Assembly: GCF_019974135.1 (NCBI RefSeq)
Contig: NZ_AP025017.1
Span: forward strand, 1,116,001 to 1,180,000
Origin: Actinomyces capricornis
Lineage (GTDB): Bacteria; Actinomycetota; Actinomycetes; Actinomycetales; Actinomycetaceae
Length of the DNA: 64,000 nucleotides
Direction: 5' to 3'
A program made the translations under genes and the position numbers. Position 1 is the first letter of the stretch. Each line of letters begins with the position of its first letter. This document shows positions 1 to 8,764 of this stretch, in pieces. Below the pieces are notes generated by a model. That model saw only the letters and a list, made by a program, of their open reading frames with translations. It made no database searches and was not told the origin of the DNA.

Positions 1-681
1 GCCCCTGAGAGTGCCGAGGCCCACCACGCGGTAGGCATGTCCCTGGCATCGGCCAGCCCGCAGATGGCCGAGACGGCCTTTACCGAGGCCCTCCGGGTCG
101 ACCCCATGTTCACCCCCGCTCTTCGCAGTCTCGCCTTCATGCTCCTCAGGAGCAGGAGACGAGCCCATGGGGCGCGGCTCCTGGCCTCCTACGCCTCCCT
201 GCAGCCCCAGTCCCCGATCGTCCACTACATCGTGGACCTGGCGCTGTCCCGGATCATCTCCGCCGTCCTGCTGGTCACCCTCCTGGGCTTCCTGCCCATG
301 GTGGTGGCCCTGGGGCTCGTGTGGGACGAGGGCGCCGCCCCGCTCATCGCCGTGGTTGCCGTACTGGCCACGGCCACCGCCGCCGGGGCCCTGTCCTGGG
401 CCCGCGCCAGGCCCCTGCACCGGGCCCTGCCCCGCGCCGTGCACTCCCACCTGTGGGCGATGCTGCGACGACGGCGCCTCATCGTCGTGGTCACCGTGAT
501 GCTGGCACTGCTGTGGGCGGCCCTGGGGGTCGGTGTCATCCTCGCGATGATCACGGGGAGCCTGGAGGTCCTGGGGTGGGTGGTCCTGGCGATCCCGGGG
601 GTGTGCATCACCTGCGTCATCCTGCGGGGCGTGCAGTTCCGTGCCGCAGTCCTCAAAGAGGCCTTCGACCAGGAGTCGTAG
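1..681 (+). CDS. TPR-like membrane protein, 5' end cut by the window
   Basis: The frame is open from the first base with no stop before the first ATG at 37, so the gene very probably starts outside the window. The visible part opens with a helical stretch ([20 protein letters not shown]) that looks like the end of a TPR array. It continues with about four hydrophobic segments around a basic loop and ends in a short charged tail. This suggests a membrane protein with a cytoplasmic TPR domain, possibly a scaffold. No catalytic motif is visible and the function is unknown. The TPR reading rests on one partial repeat and is moderate. Confidence 0.6.
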   Translation, partial: APESAEAHHAVGMSLASASPQMAETAFTEALRVDPMFTPALRSLAFMLLRSRRRAHGARLLASYASLQPQSPIVHYIVDLALSRIISAVLLVTLLGFLPMVVALGLVWDEGAAPLIAVVAVLATATAAGALSWARARPLHRALPRAVHSHLWAMLRRRRLIVVVTVMLALLWAALGVGVILAMITGSLEVLGWVVLAIPGVCITCVILRGVQFRAAVLKEAFDQES

Positions 682-889
682 CCGGCGGCCTCGCACTCAG
701 GGTCTCAGCAGTCGGGTTCCGATCGCTCAGGCCGCCGCATCTCGCCCAACTCGCCCCTGCCCGGCCTGCCAGCAGCGCGGCTTTCCACTAGCCTCGGACC
801 CACCGCCCGCCGCTCCCCGACCATCCCTCGACCAACCCCTGACCAGCCCCCTGCACTGCCGCAGCACCACCGACCCGAGGGAGCCACCC

Positions 890-3418
890 GTGAGTCCTCT
901 GCGTCCCCGCCCCTGGCAGACCGCCGCCCTCCTGCCCCTGTCACTGAGCCTGGCCCTGGCCGGAGCCGCACCCGCCCACGGGGCCGCCCCGGCCGCCTCC
1001 CCGCAGCACAGCCTCACAACCGCACGTGCCGCGAGCGCCATGAGCGCCATGGCGCAGGCCGACCGCGCCGTCGGCCCAGCGGCCGCACCGGCAGCCCCCG
1101 CCGCTCCCGCCCAGCCCGACCCCGGCGGGGAGCAGGCGCCCCCGGCCACCCAGGACCTGGAGGCCTACCTGGAGGCGCAGGGCCTGGGACAGGCCCACAG
1201 GGAGGGGCGGGTCACCGTCGTCGGCTCGCTGGAGGAGGCCCGCTCCTCCCAGGCGCGGACGAGCCACGTCGTCATCTCCGACGGCGTCTCCCACGTGGCC
1301 TTCACCCGGGACCTGAGCGCCCAGGACGGTGCGGACACCACCGTCGAGATCGGCGGGACCACCTATGGCGCCACCTTCACCGAGGTCGTGCCGCTCATCG
1401 CCCTCGATACCGGAGACGACGCCGCGCAGGCCCTCAGCCGGGCCATCGAGCTGGCCGCCGCCAAGGGCGTGGGGATCCGCCTGGGCGCCGGGCAGCGCTA
1501 CGCCCTGCGTACCGGAGTGAGCCTTCCCGATGAGGTGCCCTTCCTCGATGGTGCGGGCGCGGTCCTGGATGTGGCCATCCCGGGCGGCACCAAGGAGGCC
1601 CCGGTCAATGCCCTGACCCTGGCCACCGGCTCCTCGGGCACCACCCTGACCAACCTCACCCTGGACCTGAGCGGCTCGCCCCTGACCCGCGGCGTCCACG
1701 GCGACGCGATCAGCGAGACGACCATCTCGGGCATCCGCATCCTGGGCTCGACCTACCTGGGCATCAGCCTGGCGGCCGACGCCGGGCCGCTGCACGGCGT
1801 CACCATCCGGGGCAACCGGATCCAGGGCCCTCTCGGCACCCCCGAGCTCAAGGGGCAGACCACCGCCATTCAGGTCACCTCGGCGCGCCAGGACCCGGAC
1901 GACCGCTTCGCGGGCAGTACGAGCCCGATCTGGGACCGCTACACCACCGACGGCACCACGAGCCCCAACCGCTATGAGAACAGTCGGCTGACCATCACCG
2001 GCAATGTCATCGAGGGCGGGTACTACGGCATCGGCCTGTCCGGGGTCAGCGACTCCACCATCAGCCGCAACACGGTGGGCAGCACGGTGCGCTCCATCTC
2101 CATGCAGAACCGCTCCTGCCGCAACACGGTGGAGGCCAACTACCTCAGCGACTCCAAGTCCTCCTCCGTGCACTTGGCCTACGGCTCGGACTCCAACACG
2201 GTGGTGGGCAACACGGTGGTCACCCATCGGGCCACCGGCCAGGGACTCCTCCAGGCCTACCAGTCCTCGCAGTCCAACACCTTCTCCGGCAACCGGGTCA
2301 GCGTGGTGGGCCCCACCCGGCCCTCCTGGGTGCTCTACGCCGCCACCGGCTCGAGCGCGGCCACCTTCACCGGCAATGTGGTGGACGGCTCGGCCAACCA
2401 CGCCTTCATCGCTGTGGAGTCCATCTGGGACGGCACCTCGGCCGCCTCCAACCTGCCCGCCGGGGTCAAGAGGAACCCGTGGTCCTACATGCACCAGGGC
2501 AAGCTGCCCAGCCCGGTGGACCGTAACCCCGTGGCCTACCACGGCGGGCGCGGGGACCTGGAGGGGGTGAGCGTCCAGGGCAACATCCTGGTGGACTCCG
2601 GCCGCTCCATGCCCCTGGTCTATGCGGGGGCCGAGGCCTCCCGCGGGCGCCACGGCAAGGAGTCGCTGGTGGGAAACATCACCGGCCTGCGCGTGAGCGG
2701 CAACAGTGTCGTGGGCGGCGCCGCCCAGCAGGTGGTCACCCACGAGGGCACGGTGGCCGGGGCGGGGACCGGTCGCGTCAGCGGCGATCTGAGCGTGGGC
2801 ACCACTCACACCGGGCCCCGCGCCCTCAGCGGCGGGGAGGGCGACGACGTCTTCGCCATCGACTCCCCGCAGGACACCATCACCGACGCCGGTGGCACGG
2901 ACACCGCCTACAGCACCTTCAGTACCACCGTGCCCCGGGGGATCGAGTCCCTCAGCCTGCTGGGGGACAGCCCCCTGGAGGCCACCGGTGATGAGGGGGC
3001 CAACACGCTGACGGGCAACCCGGGGGACAACACCCTGCGGGGCGGGGGCGGCGACGACGTGCTGCGCGGCCGGGAGGGCTCGGATACCCTCACCGGCGGC
3101 GCGGGGGCCGACACCTTCGCCTTCGATGCGATCCTGACCGTGGATGCGCCCAGGGCCGTGGACCGGGGCACGGACACGATCACCGACTTCACTCCCGGCC
3201 AGGACCGCATCGCCCTGAGCACCACCGTCTTCGGGGAGCTGGAGGGCCAGTGGTTCGCCCAGGCGGGGGCCGCCACGCCCGCCACCCGGGTCATCCAGGA
3301 CGGGGACACCCTCCTCCTGGATCCCGACGGCTCGGGCGGGGCCTACCAGCCGGTGGCCTTCGCGCGCCTGAGCGGGGGCGGGACGCTGAGTGCCGGCGAC
3401 TTCGACGTCGTGCCCTGA
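890..3418 (+). CDS. Secreted right-handed beta-helix protein with RTX-like calcium repeats (epimerase/lyase-like)
   Basis: 842 residues from GTG 890, chosen because an AGGGAG ribosome site lies just upstream and the next codons encode a clear signal peptide (basic start, hydrophobic [13 protein letters not shown], Ala-X-Ala-type end near residue 27). An Ala/Pro-rich linker follows. The centre, about residues 150-600, has the turn pattern of a parallel beta-helix (repeated G-N-x-I/V and S-x-N-T-V steps). The C-terminus carries glycine/aspartate nonapeptide repeats (GGEGDDVF near residue 648, [10 protein letters not shown] and GGAGADTF near 715-745) typical of Ca-binding RTX repeats. This combination is known from mannuronan C5-epimerases and some polysaccharide lyases. 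The exact substrate is not readable. The neighbours (glycosidase-like protein, glycosyltransferase) fit a role on extracellular glycan. Confidence 0.78.
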   Translation: MSPLRPRPWQTAALLPLSLSLALAGAAPAHGAAPAASPQHSLTTARAASAMSAMAQADRAVGPAAAPAAPAAPAQPDPGGEQAPPATQDLEAYLEAQGLGQAHREGRVTVVGSLEEARSSQARTSHVVISDGVSHVAFTRDLSAQDGADTTVEIGGTTYGATFTEVVPLIALDTGDDAAQALSRAIELAAAKGVGIRLGAGQRYALRTGVSLPDEVPFLDGAGAVLDVAIPGGTKEAPVNALTLATGSSGTTLTNLTLDLSGSPLTRGVHGDAISETTISGIRILGSTYLGISLAADAGPLHGVTIRGNRIQGPLGTPELKGQTTAIQVTSARQDPDDRFAGSTSPIWDRYTTDGTTSPNRYENSRLTITGNVIEGGYYGIGLSGVSDSTISRNTVGSTVRSISMQNRSCRNTVEANYLSDSKSSSVHLAYGSDSNTVVGNTVVTHRATGQGLLQAYQSSQSNTFSGNRVSVVGPTRPSWVLYAATGSSAATFTGNVVDGSANHAFIAVESIWDGTSAASNLPAGVKRNPWSYMHQGKLPSPVDRNPVAYHGGRGDLEGVSVQGNILVDSGRSMPLVYAGAEASRGRHGKESLVGNITGLRVSGNSVVGGAAQQVVTHEGTVAGAGTGRVSGDLSVGTTHTGPRALSGGEGDDVFAIDSPQDTITDAGGTDTAYSTFSTTVPRGIESLSLLGDSPLEATGDEGANTLTGNPGDNTLRGGGGDDVLRGREGSDTLTGGAGADTFAFDAILTVDAPRAVDRGTDTITDFTPGQDRIALSTTVFGELEGQWFAQAGAATPATRVIQDGDTLLLDPDGSGGAYQPVAFARLSGGGTLSAGDFDVVP

Positions 3419-3452
3419 GGCGCCTGGGCAGCGGCGGCTCCCGCGGGGCCCA

Positions 3453-3542
3453 AGAAGGGCGTCACTTCGCGAATTCGACGTCGCTTCGCGGAAAAGGCGA
3501 CACCTGCAGGGTACGTCCATTCCGCGAAGTGACGCCCCTTCC
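3453..3542. repeat. Long imperfect intergenic palindrome (type D)
   Basis: The left arm (3453-3481) and right arm (3512-3542) are near-complementary over about 28 bases around the shared core CGTCACTTCGCG / CGCGAAGTGACG. Two further degenerate copies of the core lie inside or just beyond the arms (CGTCGCTTCGCGG at 3479; CCAAGTGACGTCC at 3544). It begins 35 bases after the stop of the beta-helix gene and has no T-tract. It may terminate transcription or be a dispersed repeat. Confidence 0.6.
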
Positions 3543-3686
3543 GCCAAGTGACGTCCAACCGGGCCCCCAGCGGGCGCCGTCGGCCACGAGCGGGCGCCCC
3601 CACCGAGCACGCCACGCCGCGAGCTTCACAGGAACCACACAAGCTCACCCTAAGGCAGGCACACACGGGCCGACCACGGTGGAGCC

Positions 3687-4745
3687 ATGCACAGCTCCAC
3701 CGCCCCCACCCGGGACCACCGCGACAACCGCCCCTCCAGCGCTCCCGCCACGGGCAGCCACGACGAGGGCGCCCACCTCGATCGCGCGCCCGGAGGCCGC
3801 CGCCGATCGCACACTCGCCGCCGCTTCCTCCTGGGAGGCGCCACCGCCCTGGGCCTGGCGGTCACCGGCACCAGCGCCTGGGCCCTCAACCGCTTCGTGG
3901 TGGACCACGTGGAGGTCTCCGACGTCGCCGCCTACGAGGCCGCCAATGCCGCCGTGACCCCCGCGGCCACGCAGGCGGCCACGGACATCCAGGTCACGGG
4001 CACCTCCTACTCCTCCTCGCGCACCACCATCACCATCGAGCAGGTCACCACCGGCTCCGGGGCCCAGGCCCTGACCTACTACACCGCCGATATCAGGCTC
4101 ACCGACGCCACCGCCCTGCGCTCGGCCTTCGCCAACAACGAGTTCGGCACGAATATCACCGCCAAGCCCACCCGGATCGCCACCGAGCACGACGCCGTCC
4201 TGGCCATCAACGGCGACTACTACGGCTTCCGCAGCGATGGCATCCTCATCCGCAACGGCGTGGTCTACCGCGACCAGGGCGTGCGCGAGGGCCTGGCGAT
4301 CTACGCCGACGGGCGCATGGAGGTCTACGACGAGACCACCACCAGCGCCCAGGCGCTGCTGGATGCCGGGGTGTGGAGCACCTGCTCCTTCGGGCCCGCC
4401 CTGGTCCGCGACGGCGCTGTCCTGGAGGGCATCGAGAGCGTCGAGGTGGACACCAATGTCGGCAACCACTCCATCCAGGGGGAGCAGCCGCGCACCGCGA
4501 TCGGCCTCGTCGAGGACCACCACTACGTGTTCGTCGTCGTCGACGGGCGCTCGGAGGGCTACTCGCGCGGGGTCACCATGACCGAGCTGGCCCGGATCAT
4601 GACCGACCTGGGATGCACCACCGCCTACAACCTCGACGGCGGGGGCTCCTCGGCCATGTACTTCAACGGCGCGATCATCAACCAGCCCTCCAATGACGGG
4701 GAGCGGGCCACCTCCGACATCCTCTACATCGCGAACGGGGCCTGA
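3687..4745 (+). CDS. Exported phosphodiester glycosidase family (NAGPA/DUF2233-type) protein
   Basis: 352 residues. A Tat-like signal is visible: a twin-arginine run (RRRFLLGG, residues 44-51) before a hydrophobic segment ending near Ala66. The rest matches the phosphodiester alpha-GlcNAcase (NAGPA) family: AINGDYYGF, an RTAIGLVEDHHYVFVVVDGR strand pair, and the diagnostic C-terminal YNLDGGGSSAMYFNG. In the family, such proteins remove N-acetylglucosamine or related sugars from phosphodiesters. Bacterial members are linked to exopolysaccharide or teichoic-acid-like glycan turnover, but the substrate here is inferred. A GGTGGAG site lies close upstream of ATG 3687. The next gene starts two bases after this stop, so the two are probably co-transcribed. 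Confidence 0.85.
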   Translation: MHSSTAPTRDHRDNRPSSAPATGSHDEGAHLDRAPGGRRRSHTRRRFLLGGATALGLAVTGTSAWALNRFVVDHVEVSDVAAYEAANAAVTPAATQAATDIQVTGTSYSSSRTTITIEQVTTGSGAQALTYYTADIRLTDATALRSAFANNEFGTNITAKPTRIATEHDAVLAINGDYYGFRSDGILIRNGVVYRDQGVREGLAIYADGRMEVYDETTTSAQALLDAGVWSTCSFGPALVRDGAVLEGIESVEVDTNVGNHSIQGEQPRTAIGLVEDHHYVFVVVDGRSEGYSRGVTMTELARIMTDLGCTTAYNLDGGGSSAMYFNGAIINQPSNDGERATSDILYIANGA

Positions 4746-4746
4746 G

Positions 4747-5949
4747 ATGAGCGCCACCGGCACCACCACCCGCTACCCGCAGGCCCACCCCACCAGGCAC
4801 TCCGGCAATCCACCCGGGCCCACGGCACAGGTCATCGATGCGCCGCACGCCTCCGCCCGCAAGGCCGGACCGGCAACGCCCGCCGCATCGGCGAGCGCGG
4901 CGAGGGCAGCGTCCCCAACCTCCCGGGCGGCGTCCCTGGTGGTCCTTATCCCCGCCTACCAGCCCGACGAGCGCCTGCCCCGGCTGGTCGCGCGGCTGCG
5001 CGGGCAGGACCCCGGCTGCGCGGTGCTCGTGGTCGACGACGGCTCGGGGCCCGACTACGCGGGCGTCTTCACCGCCGCCCGGGCCCGCGGCGCTGAGATC
5101 GTCACCCGCACCGTCAATCAGGGCAAGGGCGAGGCGCTGCGCCGGGGGCTGGCCCGGGCCGTCTCCCACTGGCCGCGGGCCGACGTCGTGTGCGCCGATG
5201 CCGACGGCCAGCACACGCCGGCCGATATCGCGGCGGTGGCCGCCCGGGTGCGGGCCACTGGGCGCATGACCCTGGGGGTGCGCCGCTTCACCGGGCCGGT
5301 GCCGCTGCGCAGCCGGATCGGCAACGACGTCACCGCCCTGCTGTTCCGGGCGGCGACGGGCTGGGCGCTGGGCGACACCCAGACGGGCCTGCGCGGCTAT
5401 CCCGCAGGCCGGCTGGACTGGCTCCAGGAGGTGGAGGGCGACCGCTACGAGTACGAGCTGGCCGCCCTGCTGCGCGCCCACGACCTCGGGATGGAGGTCG
5501 AGGAGGTGGAGATCGCCACCGTCTACGAACCGGGCAACACCTCCTCCCACTTCCGGCCCCTGCACGACTCCCTGCGCATCTACGCTCCGCTGCTGGCCTT
5601 CATGGGGGCCTCGCTGGCGGGCTTCGCCATCGACTGGCTGGGGGTCATGGTGATCGTCGCCCTGGGCGGCGACCTGCTGGTGGCCGCCCTGGGGGCGCGG
5701 ATCCTGTCCGGGACGGCGAACTTCCTCCTCAACCGCCGGGTCTTCCGCGCCGCGCCCGGCACGGTGGGACGCACGGCCCTGCGCTACACGGCCCTGGCGC
5801 TCGCCTTGGTGGGGGCCAGTTATGCAGCACTGTGGGCCCTCACCGGCCTGGGCGTGCCCCTGGGCCTGGCCAAAATCATCGGCGATACCTCGATCTACCT
5901 GGTCAGCTACATCGTCCAGCGCCGCCTGGTCTTCCGAGAGAGGGCCTGA
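4747..5949 (+). CDS. GT2 glycosyltransferase fused to a GtrA-like membrane domain
   Basis: 400 residues. ATG 4747 is two bases after the previous stop, and the upstream in-frame extension only reads the end of that gene. After a 60-residue low-complexity head, residues about 62-280 form a GT-A domain of the dolichyl-phosphate mannosyltransferase type: LVVLIPAYQPDERLP, VVDDGSG, NQGKGEALRRG and the metal-binding ADADGQHTP. Residues about 285-400 form four hydrophobic helices of the GtrA family, with the typical NFLLNRRVF and VQRRLVFRE ends. Such fusions load a sugar onto a polyprenyl phosphate and help flip it for transfer to cell-surface glycan. Donor sugar and acceptor are not readable. It probably works with the preceding exported genes. 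Confidence 0.88.
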   Translation: MSATGTTTRYPQAHPTRHSGNPPGPTAQVIDAPHASARKAGPATPAASASAARAASPTSRAASLVVLIPAYQPDERLPRLVARLRGQDPGCAVLVVDDGSGPDYAGVFTAARARGAEIVTRTVNQGKGEALRRGLARAVSHWPRADVVCADADGQHTPADIAAVAARVRATGRMTLGVRRFTGPVPLRSRIGNDVTALLFRAATGWALGDTQTGLRGYPAGRLDWLQEVEGDRYEYELAALLRAHDLGMEVEEVEIATVYEPGNTSSHFRPLHDSLRIYAPLLAFMGASLAGFAIDWLGVMVIVALGGDLLVAALGARILSGTANFLLNRRVFRAAPGTVGRTALRYTALALALVGASYAALWALTGLGVPLGLAKIIGDTSIYLVSYIVQRRLVFRERA

Positions 5950-6075
5950 GGGCACCGCCCCTCCGCATATGCTCGGCCGGAGCCGATTCGCAGGCTGAGA
6001 CCACCGGAGGACTGGCCTGGTGCCCCACGGGTGACAGGTGATCGGCCGCGAGGAGGAGCCTCGGTCGAGTACTCG

Positions 6076-6261
6076 GGCCCACCCGCCTTCGAGGAGCTCC
6101 CTCCACCAGTTCCTCGCGCCTTCATCGGGGAGAGCGCACCCGCTCCGGGGGATGCGCCGGTCTCAGGGGCCCTGTTCGGCGTGCTACACATGTGCTCATG
6201 GCAGCCCTCGGAGTGGATCGTCATCGTCCTGCGCGCCTGCGCCGGGATCCTGCCCGGCATG
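6076..6261 (+). pseudogene. Decayed fragment of a CPBP (CAAX-protease-like) gene
   Basis: Translating from 6076 gives GPPAFEELPPPVPRAFIGE, then LFGVLHMCSWQPSEWI. The intact CPBP gene at 10086-10988 reads GPFVEELFFRQILIPLIGD and AFGMLHMSSLQPSEWI at the same spacing. Glu-Glu, the FG-LH motif and QPSEWI survive, but the membrane segments before and after are lost and no start or stop bounds a plausible protein. DNA similarity to the intact gene is visible around 6180-6260. It is a remnant of a second CPBP gene, now the upstream region of the LysR gene. Confidence 0.7.
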
Positions 6262-6280
6262 GAGGGGCGGGTGGTCAGCC

Positions 6281-7174
6281 GTGAGCGAGAGGGTCTCGTG
6301 GGATGCGCTAAAAGCCTTCGTGGCGGTAGCGCGAGCCGGCTCCTTCTCCGCCGCGGCGCAGACGCTGGGCCTGGCACAATCCTCACTCTCTGAGCAGGTA
6401 GCACGCCTGGAGCGCACCCTGGGATATCGTCTCGTGGACCGCAGTCCGACAGGGGTGCGGACCACCGGCCGAGGCCAAGCCCTCCTGGCACGCATCGAGG
6501 GTCCCGTGGAGGTGCTCGCCGAGGCCACCGCCCCTCAGGAGGCCACCCACGGCCACCGCGCCATGCTCCTGGGCGGCCCCGCAGAATTCCTCTCCGAGGT
6601 CGTCCTTCCCCGACTACCCGAGCATCTCCCACCAGGCCAGCAGGTGACCGCGAGATTCGGCGACGTGGACGATCTCACGGGGGAGCTGCGCGAGGGCCTC
6701 ATCGACGTGCTGGTGAGCACCGTGCCTGTCCGCAGCCAGGCCCTCATGCTCACGCCGGTCTATGACGAGATGTTCGTCCTGGTCGCCCACCCCCGCTGGG
6801 CGCACACCGCCGCGGAATGCCTGGAGGAGATCCCCGTGCTCTCCTACGGCCCGGAACTACCGATCATTCGACGCTATTGGCGCTCCGTCTTCGGCCGTCG
6901 CCCATCAGACCTGGTTGTCAGCATGATCGCTCCCGACCTGCGATCGCTGCGCCGCCTCGCCATAGCTGGCGCCGGGATGACCGTACTTCCCCACTACCTG
7001 GCTCACCACCATCTGGAGCAGGGCGATCTCATCGAGCTTCACCGGCCCGAGACCTACCCGATCAACACCCTGTGCGTCGTGAGTCGGCGCCCCCGCCCCA
7101 CCCCGGATCCGGCGGTCCGCTCGCTTCGAGAGGCGGTCCGCAAGATCTGCCGGATCGCCCAGGAGCGCAACTGA
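6281..7174 (+). CDS. LysR-family transcriptional regulator
   Basis: 297 residues from GTG 6281. The start is set by the family: the helix-turn-helix begins at once (WDALKAFVAVARAGSFSAAA, then LAQSSLSEQVARLERTLGY), and upstream in-frame sequence has no regulator similarity. Residues about 85-290 form the usual effector-binding half. LysR proteins bind DNA as tetramers and respond to a small ligand, often controlling an adjacent gene. Here the next gene downstream on the same strand is a DJ-1/PfpI protein 150 bases away, a plausible target although LysR targets are more often divergent. The ribosome site is poor (GGAGG lies about 15 bases upstream). The ligand is unknown. Confidence 0.87.
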   Translation: MSERVSWDALKAFVAVARAGSFSAAAQTLGLAQSSLSEQVARLERTLGYRLVDRSPTGVRTTGRGQALLARIEGPVEVLAEATAPQEATHGHRAMLLGGPAEFLSEVVLPRLPEHLPPGQQVTARFGDVDDLTGELREGLIDVLVSTVPVRSQALMLTPVYDEMFVLVAHPRWAHTAAECLEEIPVLSYGPELPIIRRYWRSVFGRRPSDLVVSMIAPDLRSLRRLAIAGAGMTVLPHYLAHHHLEQGDLIELHRPETYPINTLCVVSRRPRPTPDPAVRSLREAVRKICRIAQERN

Positions 7175-7324
7175 GCACCGGAGTCGGTGGCGCCCCATCG
7201 CATTGCGGTCACGGATGACCGGGCCCCCTCATCGGTATTCCGATGGCGCTCTGAGGCCGGATCCCCCCTAGCGTCGTCGGTATCAGAACCCGTCATCTCA
7301 TCGAACCGAGCGAAAGGCCACGTC

Positions 7325-8008
7325 ATGACCACTTCACCACGAGCGCTTCTCGTCCTGACCAGCCACGGCGACCTGGGCGGCCTCCGCCCTACCGGCTACT
7401 ACATCTCCGAGGCCGCCGAGCCTTGGGAGATCCTGACGCGAGCTGGATGGGAGGTTCACATCACCTCCATCGCAGGTGGGCAGCCTCCCGAGGACGGACG
7501 CAACGACGCCGACCCTATCCAGAGAGCCTTCCTGAACGACCCCCACGTGGCCGAGCAGCTGAGGAGCACCACTGCTCTGAAGGACATCGACCCATCCATG
7601 TACAGGATCGTCTTCTTCGTCGGAGGGCACGGCACCATGTGGGACTTCCCTACCTCGACGGCGGTCCAGAGCGTCGGACGGGCAGTCTATGAGGCGGGTG
7701 GTGTGCTGGCCGCCGTCTGCCACGGGCCCTCGGCGCTGGTGGGCATGACTCTCAGCGATGGGTCGTCCCTGATCAGCGGCCGGCGCGTCACCGGATTCAC
7801 GAATGAGGAGGAGAAGGCGGTGGGCCTGACCGAGGTCGTTCCCTTCCTGCTCGCCGATGCGCTGGAGTCCAAGGGCGCCACGCATGTTCCTGCCTCGAGC
7901 TTCACCGAGAACGTCGTGGTCGACGGCCGGATCGTCACCGGCCAGAACCCGCAGTCCGCAGCAGCGACCGCGCAAGCGGCGGTAGCGGCGGCCGCTCTGT
8001 CAGCCTGA
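7325..8008 (+). CDS. DJ-1/PfpI (type 1 glutamine amidotransferase-like) protein
   Basis: 227 residues. ATG 7325 follows GAAAGG at good distance. The fold is that of the Hsp31/DJ-1 class: LVLTSHGDLGG at the first strand, YYISEAAEPWEILTRAGWEV with the conserved acid Glu32, FFVGGHGTMWDFP (residues 97-109), and the nucleophile elbow AAVCHGPSAL with Cys132-His133. Known relatives act as glyoxalase III/deglycase, chaperone or amidase, and sequence alone does not separate these. With the LysR gene just upstream it may be part of a response to electrophiles or carbonyl stress. A convergent gene ends 34 bases after its stop. Confidence 0.88.
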   Translation: MTTSPRALLVLTSHGDLGGLRPTGYYISEAAEPWEILTRAGWEVHITSIAGGQPPEDGRNDADPIQRAFLNDPHVAEQLRSTTALKDIDPSMYRIVFFVGGHGTMWDFPTSTAVQSVGRAVYEAGGVLAAVCHGPSALVGMTLSDGSSLISGRRVTGFTNEEEKAVGLTEVVPFLLADALESKGATHVPASSFTENVVVDGRIVTGQNPQSAAATAQAAVAAAALSA

Positions 8009-8041
8009 TGGGCGGCGGCGCTGGCACCAGGGCATCCGGGC

Positions 8042-8764
8042 TCAGCCGGGAGCGATGAGCCCGGACTCGTAGGCGGCGATGACCAGCTGGGCGCGGTCCC
8101 GGGCGCCCAGGCGCGCCAGCAGCGCGCTGATATGCGTCCGGCAGGTGGCCCGCGTGATGGACAGCTCGGCCTCGATCTGGCTGTTGGACAGGCCGCGGGC
8201 GATGAGGGTGAGAACCTCGCGCTGGCGCGGGGTGAGTCCCTGGACATCGCCGCGCAGCCCCGGGCCCGGCGCAGGCGCCGCCACCCCCTGGGCGACCAGG
8301 CGCTCAAGCACACCGGGGCTGAGCAGGGCCTGCCCGGCATGGAGCGTGCGCACGGCGTCCACGAGCGCCTGGGACTCGGCATCCTTGAGCAGGAAGCCCG
8401 AGGCGCCGGCCCGCATCGCACCCAGCACGTAGTCGTCGAACTCGAACATGGTCAGGATGAGGACGCGCGTGGCCGCGAGCGCCGGGTCGGAGCAGATGCG
8501 CGCCGTGGCCTCGATGCCGGTGAGCACCGGCATCTGGATGTCCATGATGACGACGTCGGGGCGCAGCTCGGTGCTGCGGGCCACCGCCTGGGCCCCGTCG
8601 CCGGCCGCCCCCACGACGCTCATGCCCGGCTCGCTGTCCAGGAGCGCGACCAGTGAGGCGCGCAGCATGCCCTGGTCCTCTGCGATAAGGATGCGAATCG
8701 GCTCGGCCTGCCGATCCTGCCCGTAGTGGTCGTCCTGCCCTCGGGACCGCTCGATGGTGCTCAC
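8042..8764 (-). CDS. NarL/LuxR-type response regulator
   Basis: 240 residues. The receiver domain occupies about 23-140 with the acidic pocket ED (29-30), phosphoacceptor Asp75 in VVIMDIQMPV, and the late conserved Lys in GFLLKDAE. A linker leads to a C-terminal LuxR-type helix-turn-helix (LTPRQREVLTLIARGLSNSQ). Phosphorylation by the partner kinase should make it bind target promoters. The GTG start overlaps the stop of the kinase by four bases (GTGA), so the two are translationally coupled. Targets cannot be read. The divergently placed CPBP gene is the nearest candidate. Confidence 0.93.
   Translation of the reverse strand: MSTIERSRGQDDHYGQDRQAEPIRILIAEDQGMLRASLVALLDSEPGMSVVGAAGDGAQAVARSTELRPDVVIMDIQMPVLTGIEATARICSDPALAATRVLILTMFEFDDYVLGAMRAGASGFLLKDAESQALVDAVRTLHAGQALLSPGVLERLVAQGVAAPAPGPGLRGDVQGLTPRQREVLTLIARGLSNSQIEAELSITRATCRTHISALLARLGARDRAQLVIAAYESGLIAPG

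Noticed and set aside
941..3610. 889-codon open frame on the minus strand opposite the beta-helix protein
   Set aside because: Low-complexity product without domains. The plus strand has the signal peptide and RTX repeats.
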